Part shown: positions 7,173-14,265 of the stretch, one piece after another
Position numbering within the stretch: position 1 is the first letter of the stretch
Layout: the number at the start of each line of letters is the position of its first letter
Origin: Draconibacterium orientale
GTDB lineage: Bacteria > Bacteroidota > Bacteroidia > Bacteroidales > UBA12170
Direction: 5' to 3'
Length of the DNA stretch: 25,562 nt
Assembly (NCBI GenBank): GCA_020718315.1
Contig: DYSK01000008.1
Span: forward strand, 1 to 25,562
Translations under genes and position numbers: made by a program
Notes under the pieces: generated by a model
What the model saw: only the letters and a program-made list of their open reading frames with translations
What the model was told of the DNA's origin: nothing
Database searches by the model: none

Positions 7173-7886
7173 TTATTGACTAACCGATTTTATTTTCTTT
7201 ACCTCTGCCAGGTTGGTTGGCCGAATTTTATTTTCCCAGCTACCAAAGATGTAATTGACTACAGCAACAATTTCTCTATTGTTTAAATCGGCTTTGGGCA
7301 TTTCGGCTTGGTAAACCTTATCGTTGATTACATTTTCACCACTTAATCCATTTGCCACCGCAGCAATCGAAGCCAATCTGTTTTCTAAATAATCGGATTT
7401 TGCAAGTGGTGGAAATTTATCAGGAATGCCATTTCCATCCGGTTGATGACAACGCGCACAATGTGCGGCATATATTTTCTCGCCCGATTGAATGGGCTTG
7501 GTATCAGCTTCTTCCATATCGCCAAATTCGAGATCTCCAAAAGCTTCGTTTAATGCATCTTCAATTTCGGTTTCTGATACCACATTCTCCGTTTTTATTT
7601 CGGCATTTTCGGCCACTTTTGATTCAAAAAAAAGCGTTCTCAGACCAGCAAAAAGCACAGATACCACAGCCAAAATGGTGATTATTTTGTTAAATCGGCT
7701 GTTAGATTTAAATATGAATCGAACCGCAATGGCAAAAACAAGGGCAATACCACCGGGAACAAAAGCGATCATTCCTAAGCCCAAAACCGACATAATCAAT
7801 GTAATCAGTGCAAGAAGAAAGGCAAATACGATTAAAATATAATAAAATGTGCGTGCAAAAATGGATTTATTTTCGATCTTATTCAT
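7173..7886 (-). CDS. Membrane-anchored c-type cytochrome
   Basis: A 237-residue protein with three hydrophobic segments at about 14-35, 37-59 and 67-87, an acidic linker (88-130, rich in Glu/Asp), and a monohaem cytochrome c class I domain. The haem site is CARCH at 143-147 (two Cys, His147 axial), followed by QPDGNG; Met196 in AEMPKADL is the probable second axial ligand. The domain should face the periplasm and carry single electrons between respiratory complexes or to an oxidase. The ATG at 7886 lies nine bases after the stop of the DUF3108 gene and the stop is 21 bases before marC, so the three are probably one transcript. The partner is not evident: no oxidase, reductase or haem-handling gene is in the window. 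It is not a standard CcoP, which has two haems. Confidence 0.9.
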   Translation of the reverse strand: MNKIENKSIFARTFYYILIVFAFLLALITLIMSVLGLGMIAFVPGGIALVFAIAVRFIFKSNSRFNKIITILAVVSVLFAGLRTLFFESKVAENAEIKTENVVSETEIEDALNEAFGDLEFGDMEEADTKPIQSGEKIYAAHCARCHQPDGNGIPDKFPPLAKSDYLENRLASIAAVANGLSGENVINDKVYQAEMPKADLNNREIVAVVNYIFGSWENKIRPTNLAEVKKIKSVSQ

Positions 7887-7895
7887 CTCAGTTTT

Positions 7896-8690
7896 CTATT
7901 TAATTGTACCCAAAGCTTCTACCAAACGCACCTGAATGGCTCCCACCGGAATTTCGGCTTTGATCAAAACCGGTATTTTTCTGGCATCGGCCGTTAACCA
8001 GATTGCGTTGGTCTCTTTCGTTTGTAGTGCTTTATTGTCGGTTGCTACGCCAAACTTATGACAGAGCGTATTTCCCAAATTATCTATTTTTATTGTTTCT
8101 TTTCCTTTATATTTAAGAGTCACTTTATTCAACTTTCCATCAATGAGTACTGTCAGACTGATTATTTGATTTGGCTTGAAGCCTTCCATATTCAATGTTC
8201 GAACGTGGTACATCACCGAAACCAAATCAAAAGTCTCCTCCGTAAAAGGAATAATACTGGTTTTGGTCACTCCATTTCGTGTATAATCGTATTTTGCTTG
8301 ATGTGTGGCGCGTTTGTAAACGTATTTGATATTGAATTTATAACCACCCTCATCCACATCCCGAACATACATATAGGGTTTTACAGTATTGATATCGACC
8401 CACGCTTGGTATAAATCTCGAATTTTAAAGAATGAATCGTAGGCTGTATAAGTGTTGGCAGTTGCTTTCAAACTGTAGAGTTGTTTTCCCGCATTCGTAA
8501 AATTGCTTACTTCCAATTTCAGCTCCGCAATGTCTGTCCACATCCCCGACAAAATATACGATCCTTTATAACGCAAAATTTCTCCGGCTTTAAAAGCTGT
8601 ATTTTGTTGAGAATAACCAACCAGACCAAGTAGCAAGAGGGAGGCAAATAAAAATTTTTTAAAATAAACAAGAAAGGTATTCAATTTCAT
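7896..8690 (-). CDS. DUF3108-domain exported protein
   Basis: A 264-residue protein with a signal peptide: a basic start (MKLNTFLVYFKK), a hydrophobic core FLFASLLLLGLVGYS and likely cleavage before QQNTAF. The body has the DUF3108 look: an opening AGEILRYKGSYILSGMWTDI, a strand-rich fold, ITPFTEETFDLVSV-type central segment, and a C-terminal ADARKIPVLIKAEIPVGAIQ. The domain resembles a beta-sandwich or calycin-like fold found in periplasm or outer membrane; its function is unknown. It is the first gene of the apparent DUF3108-cytochrome-marC transcript, with a -10 match just upstream (8711-8718) and a 72-bp gap from the DASS symporter gene on the same strand. Confidence 0.82.
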   Translation of the reverse strand: MKLNTFLVYFKKFLFASLLLLGLVGYSQQNTAFKAGEILRYKGSYILSGMWTDIAELKLEVSNFTNAGKQLYSLKATANTYTAYDSFFKIRDLYQAWVDINTVKPYMYVRDVDEGGYKFNIKYVYKRATHQAKYDYTRNGVTKTSIIPFTEETFDLVSVMYHVRTLNMEGFKPNQIISLTVLIDGKLNKVTLKYKGKETIKIDNLGNTLCHKFGVATDNKALQTKETNAIWLTADARKIPVLIKAEIPVGAIQVRLVEALGTIK

Positions 8691-8710
8691 AGAGTGATAT
8701 ATTTGGTTTT

Positions 8711-8718
8711 CAAAATTA
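8711..8718 (-). promoter_or_regulatory. -10 element for DUF3108-cytochrome-marC
   Basis: The minus strand reads TAATTTTG, matching TAnnTTTG, in the 72-bp gap between the symporter stop and the DUF3108 start. It gives the three-gene cluster its own promoter. No well-spaced -33 TTTG is seen. Confidence 0.45.
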
Positions 8719-8762
8719 ATACAAAAACTGTTCCTAAATAGAACGCAAAAGAAAATGACTTA

Positions 8763-10289
8763 TTACTTTGTTTTAGGAATAGCCCATTCCGGGAATACGT
8801 TTAAATCTATGTCGAAAATGTATTTCCCATAGAAATAAACAAAGACTGTGACTAAAATTATTGCAAAAAAATTCAGAACAAACCCCGTTTTGACCATTTG
8901 GCCAACACGAATCCGATTAGTTCCAAAAATAATTGCATTTGGTGGCGTGGCTACCGGGAGCATAAAAGCCAGCGAGGCAGCAAAAGTGGCCGGCAACATC
9001 AATATCAATGGATTTATTTCGATACTGATGGCTATTCCGGCCAAAATGGGCAGCATCATTTCTGTGGTGGCGGTATTGGAAGTCATTTCTGTTAAAAAAG
9101 ATACAATGAGTGTAACGGTAAAAAGAATAACAATGGGATGGAAATTGTGTAACCAATGTACTTGCTCGCCAATCCAAAGGCTTAATCCGGAGTTAGTGAA
9201 CCCGCTGGCCAAGGCAAATCCGCCACCAAAAAGGAGCACAATAGACCAGGGTAATTTTGAAATTATTTGTTGATCCAAGATACTTTCTCCTTTTTTGCTT
9301 TTCGATGGAAGGATGAACAACAATAAACTGACGAAAATGGCCACTGTTCCATCATTGATATATTCAGGATGAGGGAAAAGAGATTCCCATCCTTTTATTT
9401 CAAACGCACCAAATACAAAACCCGTGCGACTGATCCACAGGAAGGCCATACTGATAAACAATACAAAAATGGATTTTTCTTCAAAACTGGCTTTGCCCAA
9501 AGCCAAGTATTCATTTTTAAAAATATCGCGAGAAAAGGTACTTCTCTGTTCTTTTGGTCGATACAAAAAAAACAACCATCCGAATGTAAACAAAAACAAA
9601 CTTAAACTCAATGGAAAAGCAAACAAAAGCCAATCTGAAAATCCAATTTCGGGCGCTTCAGGAAAAATAATAGAGAAAATACGTGCAAACGATAAATTTG
9701 GAGGCGATCCTACCAGCGTGGCCATTCCGCCAATAGAAGCACTATAAGCAACTCCTAAAAGTAGGGCAACCGAATAGTTTTTGGCATCGGCCTTACTTAA
9801 AGATTCTTCCAATTTAATGAGCAGCGATAAGGCAATAGGCACCATCATCATGGCGGTGGCTGTATTGGAAATCCACATGGAAAGAAAAGCAGTGGCAAGC
9901 ATGAACCCAAAAAGAATTCGTGCAGGACTTCCGCCTATCCAAAGCAGAATTTTTAGTGCTATCCGCTTGTGTAGATTCCATTTCTCCATTGCTAAGGCGA
10001 GCAAGAACCCACCAATAAAAAGGAAAATTACATGGTTGAAATAGGTAGAGGAAACATCTTTTCCGTTCATAATTCCCAAAAGAGGGAAAAAGGCCACCGG
10101 AATGAGCGCCGTAATGGCCAAAGGAACAGCTTCCGAAATCCACCAAACAGCCATCAGCAAAGCAATGCCCAATGTTTTGGCAATTAATGGATTGTCGGGC
10201 GATAGATTGCTGAAAAAAAGAAAATAGGAACTGAAAAGCGGAGTGATAACGAAAGCCCAAAATGCTTTTTTTTTGAGAAAGCTAACCAT
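8763..10289 (-). CDS. DASS/SLC13-family sodium:anion symporter
   Basis: A 508-residue polytopic inner-membrane transporter of the divalent anion:Na+ symporter family (VcINDY, CitT, SLC13 relatives), which imports dicarboxylates, citrate or sulfate with sodium. Two Ser-Asn-Thr motifs, the substrate and sodium signatures of the inverted repeats, are visible: ISNTATAMMMVP from residue 140 and TSNTATTEMMLP near 398-409. Also seen: WWISEAVPLAITALIPV near 49-65 and the C-terminal family signature ending PVATPPNAIIFG. Multiple hydrophobic stretches run throughout; length is typical. The gene diverges from the carbamate kinase gene across about 180 bp. The SNT pairs favour a dicarboxylate carrier, but sulfate cannot be excluded. 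Confidence 0.93.
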   Translation of the reverse strand: MVSFLKKKAFWAFVITPLFSSYFLFFSNLSPDNPLIAKTLGIALLMAVWWISEAVPLAITALIPVAFFPLLGIMNGKDVSSTYFNHVIFLFIGGFLLALAMEKWNLHKRIALKILLWIGGSPARILFGFMLATAFLSMWISNTATAMMMVPIALSLLIKLEESLSKADAKNYSVALLLGVAYSASIGGMATLVGSPPNLSFARIFSIIFPEAPEIGFSDWLLFAFPLSLSLFLFTFGWLFFLYRPKEQRSTFSRDIFKNEYLALGKASFEEKSIFVLFISMAFLWISRTGFVFGAFEIKGWESLFPHPEYINDGTVAIFVSLLLFILPSKSKKGESILDQQIISKLPWSIVLLFGGGFALASGFTNSGLSLWIGEQVHWLHNFHPIVILFTVTLIVSFLTEMTSNTATTEMMLPILAGIAISIEINPLILMLPATFAASLAFMLPVATPPNAIIFGTNRIRVGQMVKTGFVLNFFAIILVTVFVYFYGKYIFDIDLNVFPEWAIPKTK

Positions 10290-10319
10290 TTGTTTGTGTC
10301 ATTTTATGCTAAGGTATTC

Positions 10320-10344
10320 AAATTCGTTCTTTTGAACGCAATTT
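10320..10344. promoter_or_regulatory. Imperfect palindrome between symporter and carbamate kinase genes
   Basis: AAATT-CGTTC-TTTT-GAACG-C-AATTT: a perfect five-base inverted repeat (CGTTC/GAACG, 10325-10338) around a TTTT centre, extended by AAATT and AATTT with one extra base. It lies in the divergent intergenic region and could be an operator shared by both genes. No protein can be assigned. Confidence 0.35.
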
Positions 10345-10418
10345 CTTGTCAAAAAAAATCAATTCTGCGGTGGTTTTATATATTTCGCTAAATCAGATGG
10401 GCAAACAACGAAAATTTA

Positions 10419-10426
10419 TAACTTCG
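10419..10426 (+). promoter_or_regulatory. Weak -10 candidate for carbamate kinase
   Basis: TAACTTCG differs at one base from TAnnTTTG and lies 44 bp before the ATG at 10471. No TTTG is visible at -33, so this is tentative. Confidence 0.3.
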
Positions 10427-10470
10427 CAAGTTTCCTAGAAAACGAACTATAACAAATAAAATTAAAATTG

Positions 10471-11415
10471 ATGAACAAATTAGCTGTTGTGGCTTTTGGT
10501 GGAAACGCACTCTTAAGAAGCAACCAAAAAGGAACTATTAGCGAACAAGAAGCCAATGTTTACGAAACGTGTACGCATTTGGTCGATCTAATCAAAAATG
10601 GATATGATATCGTAATTGGCCATGGCAATGGGCCGCAAGTGGGCAATGTTTTACTTCAACACGAAGCAGGTGAAAAGATTTTTGGCATTCCAAAACTTCC
10701 CATTGATGTATGTGTGGCCGAAACACAGGGTTCTATAGGTTATATGATCGAACAGCAATTGCGCAATGTACTTTACAAAGAAGATATGGAGCGTGATATT
10801 ATCACCATGATAACACAGGTTTTGGTAGATAAAGATGATCCGGCTTTTGAAAATCCCACAAAACCAATAGGACCCTATTATTCCAAGAGTGAAGCGGATA
10901 TTTTACAAAAAGAAAATGGAGATAAATTTGCGGAAGATCCACGTGGGAGAGGTTGGCGAAAAGTTGTTGCTTCACCACGTCCGGTTCGTATCAACAACCG
11001 AAAAACCATCGAAAAAATTGCCCGCGATGGACAGATAGTGGTGGCCGTTGGCGGCGGCGGTATTCCGGTACATTATGTCGAAGGAAAGCGTTTAGAGGGA
11101 ATTGATGCTGTAATTGATAAAGATTTGGCCAGTTCCATGTTGGCTTCTCAGATTCGTGCCGACGAATTTTATATTCTCACCGACATTTCTAAGGTGTTTA
11201 TTCACTTCAATACGCCAAACCAAAAAGCCTTGGATAGAATTACGGTAAAGGAAGCAAAACAATATTTAAAAGAAGGACAATTTACAGAAGGCAGTATGGC
11301 TCCTAAAATTAGAGCTGCAATTGAATTTATTGAAAATGGCGGCAAACGCTGCATTATTACCCAAGCCGCTGATTTGGGAAAACCAAACTGCGGAACACGT
11401 ATTGTTTTGAATTAA
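10471..11415 (+). CDS. arcC: Carbamate kinase
   Basis: A 314-residue amino-acid-kinase-fold enzyme catalysing the reversible phosphoryl transfer between ADP and carbamoyl phosphate, yielding ATP, CO2 and ammonia in the catabolic direction. Seen: VAFGGNALL near 7-15, IGHGNGPQVGNV near 49-60, the PRPVRI segment, VAVGGGGIPV near 192-201, DKDLASSMLA, ILTDI and the C-terminal GSMAPKIRAAI. Length equals that of known carbamate kinases. I start at the ATG at 10471; the TTG codon just before it would add one residue. Neither arginine deiminase nor ornithine carbamoyltransferase is adjacent, so whether the carbamoyl phosphate comes from arginine, agmatine, purine or citrulline breakdown is open. A strong terminator follows at 11439-11467. 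Confidence 0.95.
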   Translation: MNKLAVVAFGGNALLRSNQKGTISEQEANVYETCTHLVDLIKNGYDIVIGHGNGPQVGNVLLQHEAGEKIFGIPKLPIDVCVAETQGSIGYMIEQQLRNVLYKEDMERDIITMITQVLVDKDDPAFENPTKPIGPYYSKSEADILQKENGDKFAEDPRGRGWRKVVASPRPVRINNRKTIEKIARDGQIVVAVGGGGIPVHYVEGKRLEGIDAVIDKDLASSMLASQIRADEFYILTDISKVFIHFNTPNQKALDRITVKEAKQYLKEGQFTEGSMAPKIRAAIEFIENGGKRCIITQAADLGKPNCGTRIVLN

Positions 11416-11438
11416 TCATTCTTTTTTAAAAGAGTAGG

Positions 11439-11467
11439 GGCAATCAATTTTGATTGCCTTTTTTTTT
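11439..11467 (+). terminator. Rho-independent terminator of arcC
   Basis: A perfect 8-bp stem GGCAATCA / TGATTGCC around an ATTT loop is followed directly by nine T residues, 23 bp after the arcC stop. Confidence 0.9.
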
Positions 11468-11841
11468 CTGAAAAAATTCGAAATCCAAAACACTTTGCTT
11501 ACAATCAAAAAAAGACAAATTAGGACATTCGTCTTTAGATACAAATGTAAATCTATAATAAATATACATTTGTAAACATGTCTTTATTGTAAAATACATA
11601 CATTTTTCTGTTGATAAATGTACATTCGACCTAAATATCAATATTAATCAATATGATAGCCATTATATAGTTTAATACCAATTAGATATATGTATTATTT
11701 AAATAATCAATCGAATAGTTTAATCTGTAAATGTTCTAATTTATAAATTCTTTCAAAAAACTTATAAATGTTTTTATATCAATATATTAACAGATTATTA
11801 AACTATTTAACTTTAAATAGATACTCAAACAAACAAAAGTT

Positions 11842-11857
11842 ACAAATGTAAATTTGT
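11842..11857. promoter_or_regulatory. Candidate operator upstream of the XRE gene
   Basis: ACAAATGTAAATTTGT is a palindrome with 6-bp arms (ACAAAT/ATTTGT) and a GTAA centre. It ends 10 bp before the predicted -33 box of the XRE gene, a natural place for autoregulation. Binding by the XRE protein is inferred. Confidence 0.5.
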
Positions 11858-11867
11858 TTTTTTTTAC

Positions 11868-11895
11868 TTTGATATGCAAATATTGTTTACTTTTG
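11868..11895 (+). promoter_or_regulatory. Promoter of the XRE regulator
   Basis: TTTG (11868-11871) and TACTTTTG (11888-11895) match the Bacteroidota boxes, although the 16-nt spacer is shorter than usual. The predicted start leaves a leader of about 25-30 nt before the ATG at 11928. Confidence 0.5.
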
Positions 11896-11927
11896 TAATT
11901 ATCTAGTGTGTTTTCAAATCAAGAAAA

Positions 11928-12428
11928 ATGATAAAACGGATTAAAACTTTGATTTCGGCTAAAAATTTATCAGCTTCCCAATTTGCCGATTTGCTGGGCG
12001 TACAGCGATCAAATATTTCTCATATTCTTTCTGGACGAAATAAACCGAGTTTGGATTTTATTTTGAGAATTGTGGAGGTTTATCCATCGGTCAATTTGGA
12101 ATGGCTGTTAAAAGGTCAAGGTGAAATGCTGGTTGGGATCGAAAAGAAGGCGAAAGAAATTCCTACACAACTGGATTTTGCGTTGGATACGGAATTGAAT
12201 CAGGAGCATTCCACACCGATTCATTTATTTGCAGAAGAAGAGGAAAAGGACGATTTGGAAAATGCACGTCATTCGGCACTGAAAAAGTCGGCGCAAAATG
12301 TGTCTGCCGCAGAGGATGAAGAGCCGGCTGTTTATCCATCTATCGCCCGAGGGAATAAATCAGAAGTGGAACAGATTGTTTTGCTCAATAGAGACGGTAG
12401 TTTTAAGATATACACGTCTGGAAAATAA
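11928..12428 (+). CDS. XRE-family helix-turn-helix regulator
   Basis: A 166-residue DNA-binding protein. Residues 1-68 form a lambda-repressor-like HTH domain: the helices lie in LISAKNLSASQFADLLGVQR and SNISHILSGRNKPSLDFILR, followed by VNLEWLLKGQGEML, a phrase I recognise from a recurrent Bacteroidota family. Residues ~70-140 are acidic and low in complexity, probably a flexible linker. The C-terminus VEQIVLLNRDGSFKIY is a short conserved-looking tail also seen in the family, without the Ser-Lys protease of LexA/CI repressors. The gene stands alone after a repeat-rich spacer and is convergent with ndk; there is no toxin, integrase or phage gene nearby. Targets are unknown; autoregulation is likely from the palindrome at 11842-11857. 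Confidence 0.88.
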   Translation: MIKRIKTLISAKNLSASQFADLLGVQRSNISHILSGRNKPSLDFILRIVEVYPSVNLEWLLKGQGEMLVGIEKKAKEIPTQLDFALDTELNQEHSTPIHLFAEEEEKDDLENARHSALKKSAQNVSAAEDEEPAVYPSIARGNKSEVEQIVLLNRDGSFKIYTSGK

Positions 12429-12429
12429 A

Positions 12430-12463
12430 AAGTCGTTTGAATTTTTGTAAACCCAAACGACTT
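12430..12463. terminator. Hairpin between the convergent XRE and ndk genes
   Basis: A perfect 10-bp inverted repeat AAGTCGTTTG / CAAACGACTT encloses a 14-nt loop. On the minus strand the stem runs into TTTTTATTTT, so it serves ndk best; on the plus strand only a weak T-rich tail follows, and it starts two bases after the XRE stop. Confidence 0.8.
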
Positions 12464-12478
12464 ATTCAATTTCAGCTC

Positions 12479-12898
12479 TTAAAAACGCTCGGTGTGAGCA
12501 AAAAAGAAATTGGCTTCGAGAATGGCATTTTCATCACTGTCGGATCCATGAACGGCGTTTTCGCCAATATTCGTACCGCATTCCTTGCGAATTGTGCCTT
12601 CGGCAGCTTCTGCAGGATTGGTTGCTCCGATAAGAGTTCGATAGGCTTCAACAGCGTTTTCTTTTTCTAAAATAGCGGCAACAATTGGTCCGGACGACAT
12701 AAACTCGACCAATTCGCCATAAAATGGCCTCGCTGCATGGATTTCATAAAATTTCATCGCTTGAGCTTTGGTCAATTTGGTCATTTTCATGGCTACTACA
12801 CGAAATCCAGCTTCGCTGATTTTGTATAAAATTTTCCCAACGCAATTCTTCTTAAATGCGGTGGGTTTGATCATCGTAAAGGTTATATTAGCTCCCAT
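12479..12898 (-). CDS. ndk: Nucleoside-diphosphate kinase
   Basis: A 139-residue enzyme that balances NTP and dNTP pools by moving the gamma phosphate through a phospho-histidine. The catalytic motif NAVHGSDSDENA is present with His117; TFTMIKPTA at 6-14 contains the Lys11 that binds phosphate, and ARPFYGELVEFM and SSGPIVAAILE are standard. The second half of the first motif, usually KPDAV/KPDGV, reads KPTAF here, a mild deviation. The frame stays open 24 codons upstream, but MGANITFTMIKP matches the normal start and fits the family length, so I use the ATG at 12898. The gene diverges from nrnA across about 120 bp and ends at a good hairpin shared with the XRE gene. Confidence 0.96.
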   Translation of the reverse strand: MGANITFTMIKPTAFKKNCVGKILYKISEAGFRVVAMKMTKLTKAQAMKFYEIHAARPFYGELVEFMSSGPIVAAILEKENAVEAYRTLIGATNPAEAAEGTIRKECGTNIGENAVHGSDSDENAILEANFFFAHTERF

Positions 12899-12976
12899 AG
12901 TCTTAAATTTTGTTAATTCAAGCTGTAAAATTAAGCAATATATCCTAATTGAGCTTCCTAATTGTTTCAAAAAGTT

Positions 12977-12984
12977 TACATTTG
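12977..12984 (+). promoter_or_regulatory. -10 element for nrnA
   Basis: TACATTTG matches TAnnTTTG exactly and lies 37 bp before the start codon at 13022, giving a leader of about 30 nt. No well-spaced -33 TTTG was found. Confidence 0.5.
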
Positions 12985-13021
12985 TCTTTCGATTTGAATT
13001 ACATAACTAGCCTCTAATATA

Positions 13022-14044
13022 TTGAAATACAACGAATATCATTCTATTGAAAATGTAATTGCTTCCAAAAGGAAAATTTTATTGACAGCTCATGCGAATC
13101 CCGACGGAGATACCATTGGTTCTAGTTTGGCCTTATATCATTATTTAAAACAATTTGGGCACGAAATAAAACTTGTTTTTCCAAATGAAGCGCCTCTCTT
13201 TTTGGCTTGGTTGCCGGCTTATCCGCTTGCCCTCATTTATGATTTAAACCCAAATGCAGTTGCTCAGGCCATTGATGAAGCGGAAATTATTTTTGCCGTC
13301 GATTACAATGCATTTCACCGAACAGGCGATGAATTGGGTCTTTTGCTCCAATCGGCCACTGCGCTCAAAATTATGATCGATCACCATCCCAATCCGGCCG
13401 ATTTTGACTTTAGAATATCTGATACATCGGCGAGTTCTACGGCCGAATTGGTTTATCGCTTGATTTCTGATTTGGGCCAATTAGCCAAAATAAATAAGGA
13501 TGTTGCTGCTTGCTTGTATGTGGGTTTAATCACGGATACCGGCTCGTTCAGCTATTCGGTAAATAGCGCAATCCCTTTTCAAATGGCTGCTTTTTTGTAC
13601 CAAACAGCCATCGACCTACAAGCCATTAATCAAAAAATCTACAGTGCTTTTACCGAAAGTCGTTTACGATTGACGGGTTTTGCGGTGAGTGAAAAACTGA
13701 CTCTTATTCCGGATTTACGTTTGGCCTATATTGCATTAACAAAAAACGATTTAGCTCGTTTTAAACATCAGAATGGAGATACAGAAGGTCTTGTCAATTA
13801 CGCGCTCAGCCTCGAAAATGTGGTGATTGCTGTTTTGTTGACTGAAAAAGAGGATAAAATCCGGCTTTCGTTCCGGTCTAAATCCGATTTTGCTGTAAAT
13901 ACGATTGCCAACAAGTTTTTTGACGGTGGAGGACACAAAAATGCAGCCGGTGGAAATAGTTACGATTCTATGGAAGATACAATTTTGAAATTAAATACTG
14001 TTTTACAACAATACAAATCTGAGTTAGAAGCCGTTGTACTTTAG
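13022..14044 (+). CDS. nrnA: DHH-family phosphoesterase, NrnA-like (oligoribonuclease / pAp phosphatase)
   Basis: A 340-residue DHH-DHHA1 protein. NrnA-type enzymes degrade 2-5-nt RNA fragments left by RNA decay and dephosphorylate 3'-phosphoadenosine 5'-phosphate. Metal-binding motifs: HANPDGD at 24-30 (His24, Asp28, Asp30), Asp94 in VDYNAFHRTG, the DHH signature at 120-122 (IDHHPNP) and Asp172 in LITDTGSF. The DHHA1 substrate-binding motif GGGHKNAAGG is at 302-311. The start is TTG at 13022: an in-frame TAG lies four codons upstream and there is no suitable ATG near the start of the domain. It diverges from ndk and is followed by two FKBP lipoprotein genes. Activity on nanoRNA versus pAp, or on cyclic-dinucleotide products, cannot be separated from sequence alone. 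Confidence 0.92.
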   Translation: MKYNEYHSIENVIASKRKILLTAHANPDGDTIGSSLALYHYLKQFGHEIKLVFPNEAPLFLAWLPAYPLALIYDLNPNAVAQAIDEAEIIFAVDYNAFHRTGDELGLLLQSATALKIMIDHHPNPADFDFRISDTSASSTAELVYRLISDLGQLAKINKDVAACLYVGLITDTGSFSYSVNSAIPFQMAAFLYQTAIDLQAINQKIYSAFTESRLRLTGFAVSEKLTLIPDLRLAYIALTKNDLARFKHQNGDTEGLVNYALSLENVVIAVLLTEKEDKIRLSFRSKSDFAVNTIANKFFDGGGHKNAAGGNSYDSMEDTILKLNTVLQQYKSELEAVVL

Positions 14045-14163
14045 CAAATTAAAAGTGCTTCAAACTTGCTTGAAAATAGCAAATTTCAGAAAGTGTTGAA
14101 GCAGAAAAACAGCAAGGATTGGGATTTTATTTCTAAATATGAAGATAAAAGCCCGATTTATTT

Positions 14164-14190
14164 TACCTTCGCAAATCGCTTTTGATTTGC
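14164..14190 (+). promoter_or_regulatory. Weak -10 candidate and hairpin upstream of the first FKBP gene
   Basis: TACCTTCG (14164-14171) differs at one base from TAnnTTTG. It overlaps a perfect 7-bp stem-loop, GCAAATC (14171-14177), loop GCTTTT, GATTTGC (14184-14190). A longer interrupted inverted repeat, TGCTTCAA/TTGAAGCA at 14056-14063 and 14096-14103, lies just after nrnA and lacks a T run. Confidence 0.35.
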
Positions 14191-14265
14191 TTCGACATGA
14201 AATAGATTGGTGTGAAAAACGATCGTAAAAATTGAATGAATAGAATGAATATAAATCTTGTTTCA

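Larger units (their letters stand above)
11468..11927. repeat. AT-rich intergenic region with several repeat families
   Basis: No credible gene is found in these 460 bp. Repeats seen: (a) TACAAATGTAAAT exactly at 11540-11552 and 11841-11853, with the inverted core TACATTTGTA at 11565-11574; (b) ATAGTTTAAT at 11667-11676 and 11715-11724, inverted as ATTAAACTAT at 11797-11806; the last two extend to a long inverted repeat, 11714-11728 against 11790-11807, interrupted by three unpaired bases; (c) a 10-bp perfect palindrome AATGTACATT at 11617-11626. The second copy of (a) sits within a 16-bp palindrome just upstream of the XRE promoter. The region may be a multi-operator control zone, a structured transcript, or a remnant of an element. 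Confidence 0.6.

Noticed and set aside
8848..9273. 141-codon frame opposite the DASS symporter gene, and similar long antisense frames across 8848-10260
   Set aside because: All lie inside a clear transporter gene with two SNT motifs; none has a family motif of its own.
11444..11641. 65-codon minus-strand reading frame downstream of arcC
   Set aside because: It overlaps the arcC terminator and the repeat region, has no recognisable domain and is Cys/Phe-rich in the way AT-rich noise often is.
11468..12428. Toxin-antitoxin module or prophage remnant around the XRE gene
   Set aside because: There is no second small gene beside it and no integrase, cro-like partner or attachment-site repeat; the neighbours are housekeeping genes.
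12899..12970. Twenty-four-codon upstream extension of ndk
   Set aside because: NDK enzymes begin within a few residues of the TFTMIKP motif; the extension lacks any family counterpart.
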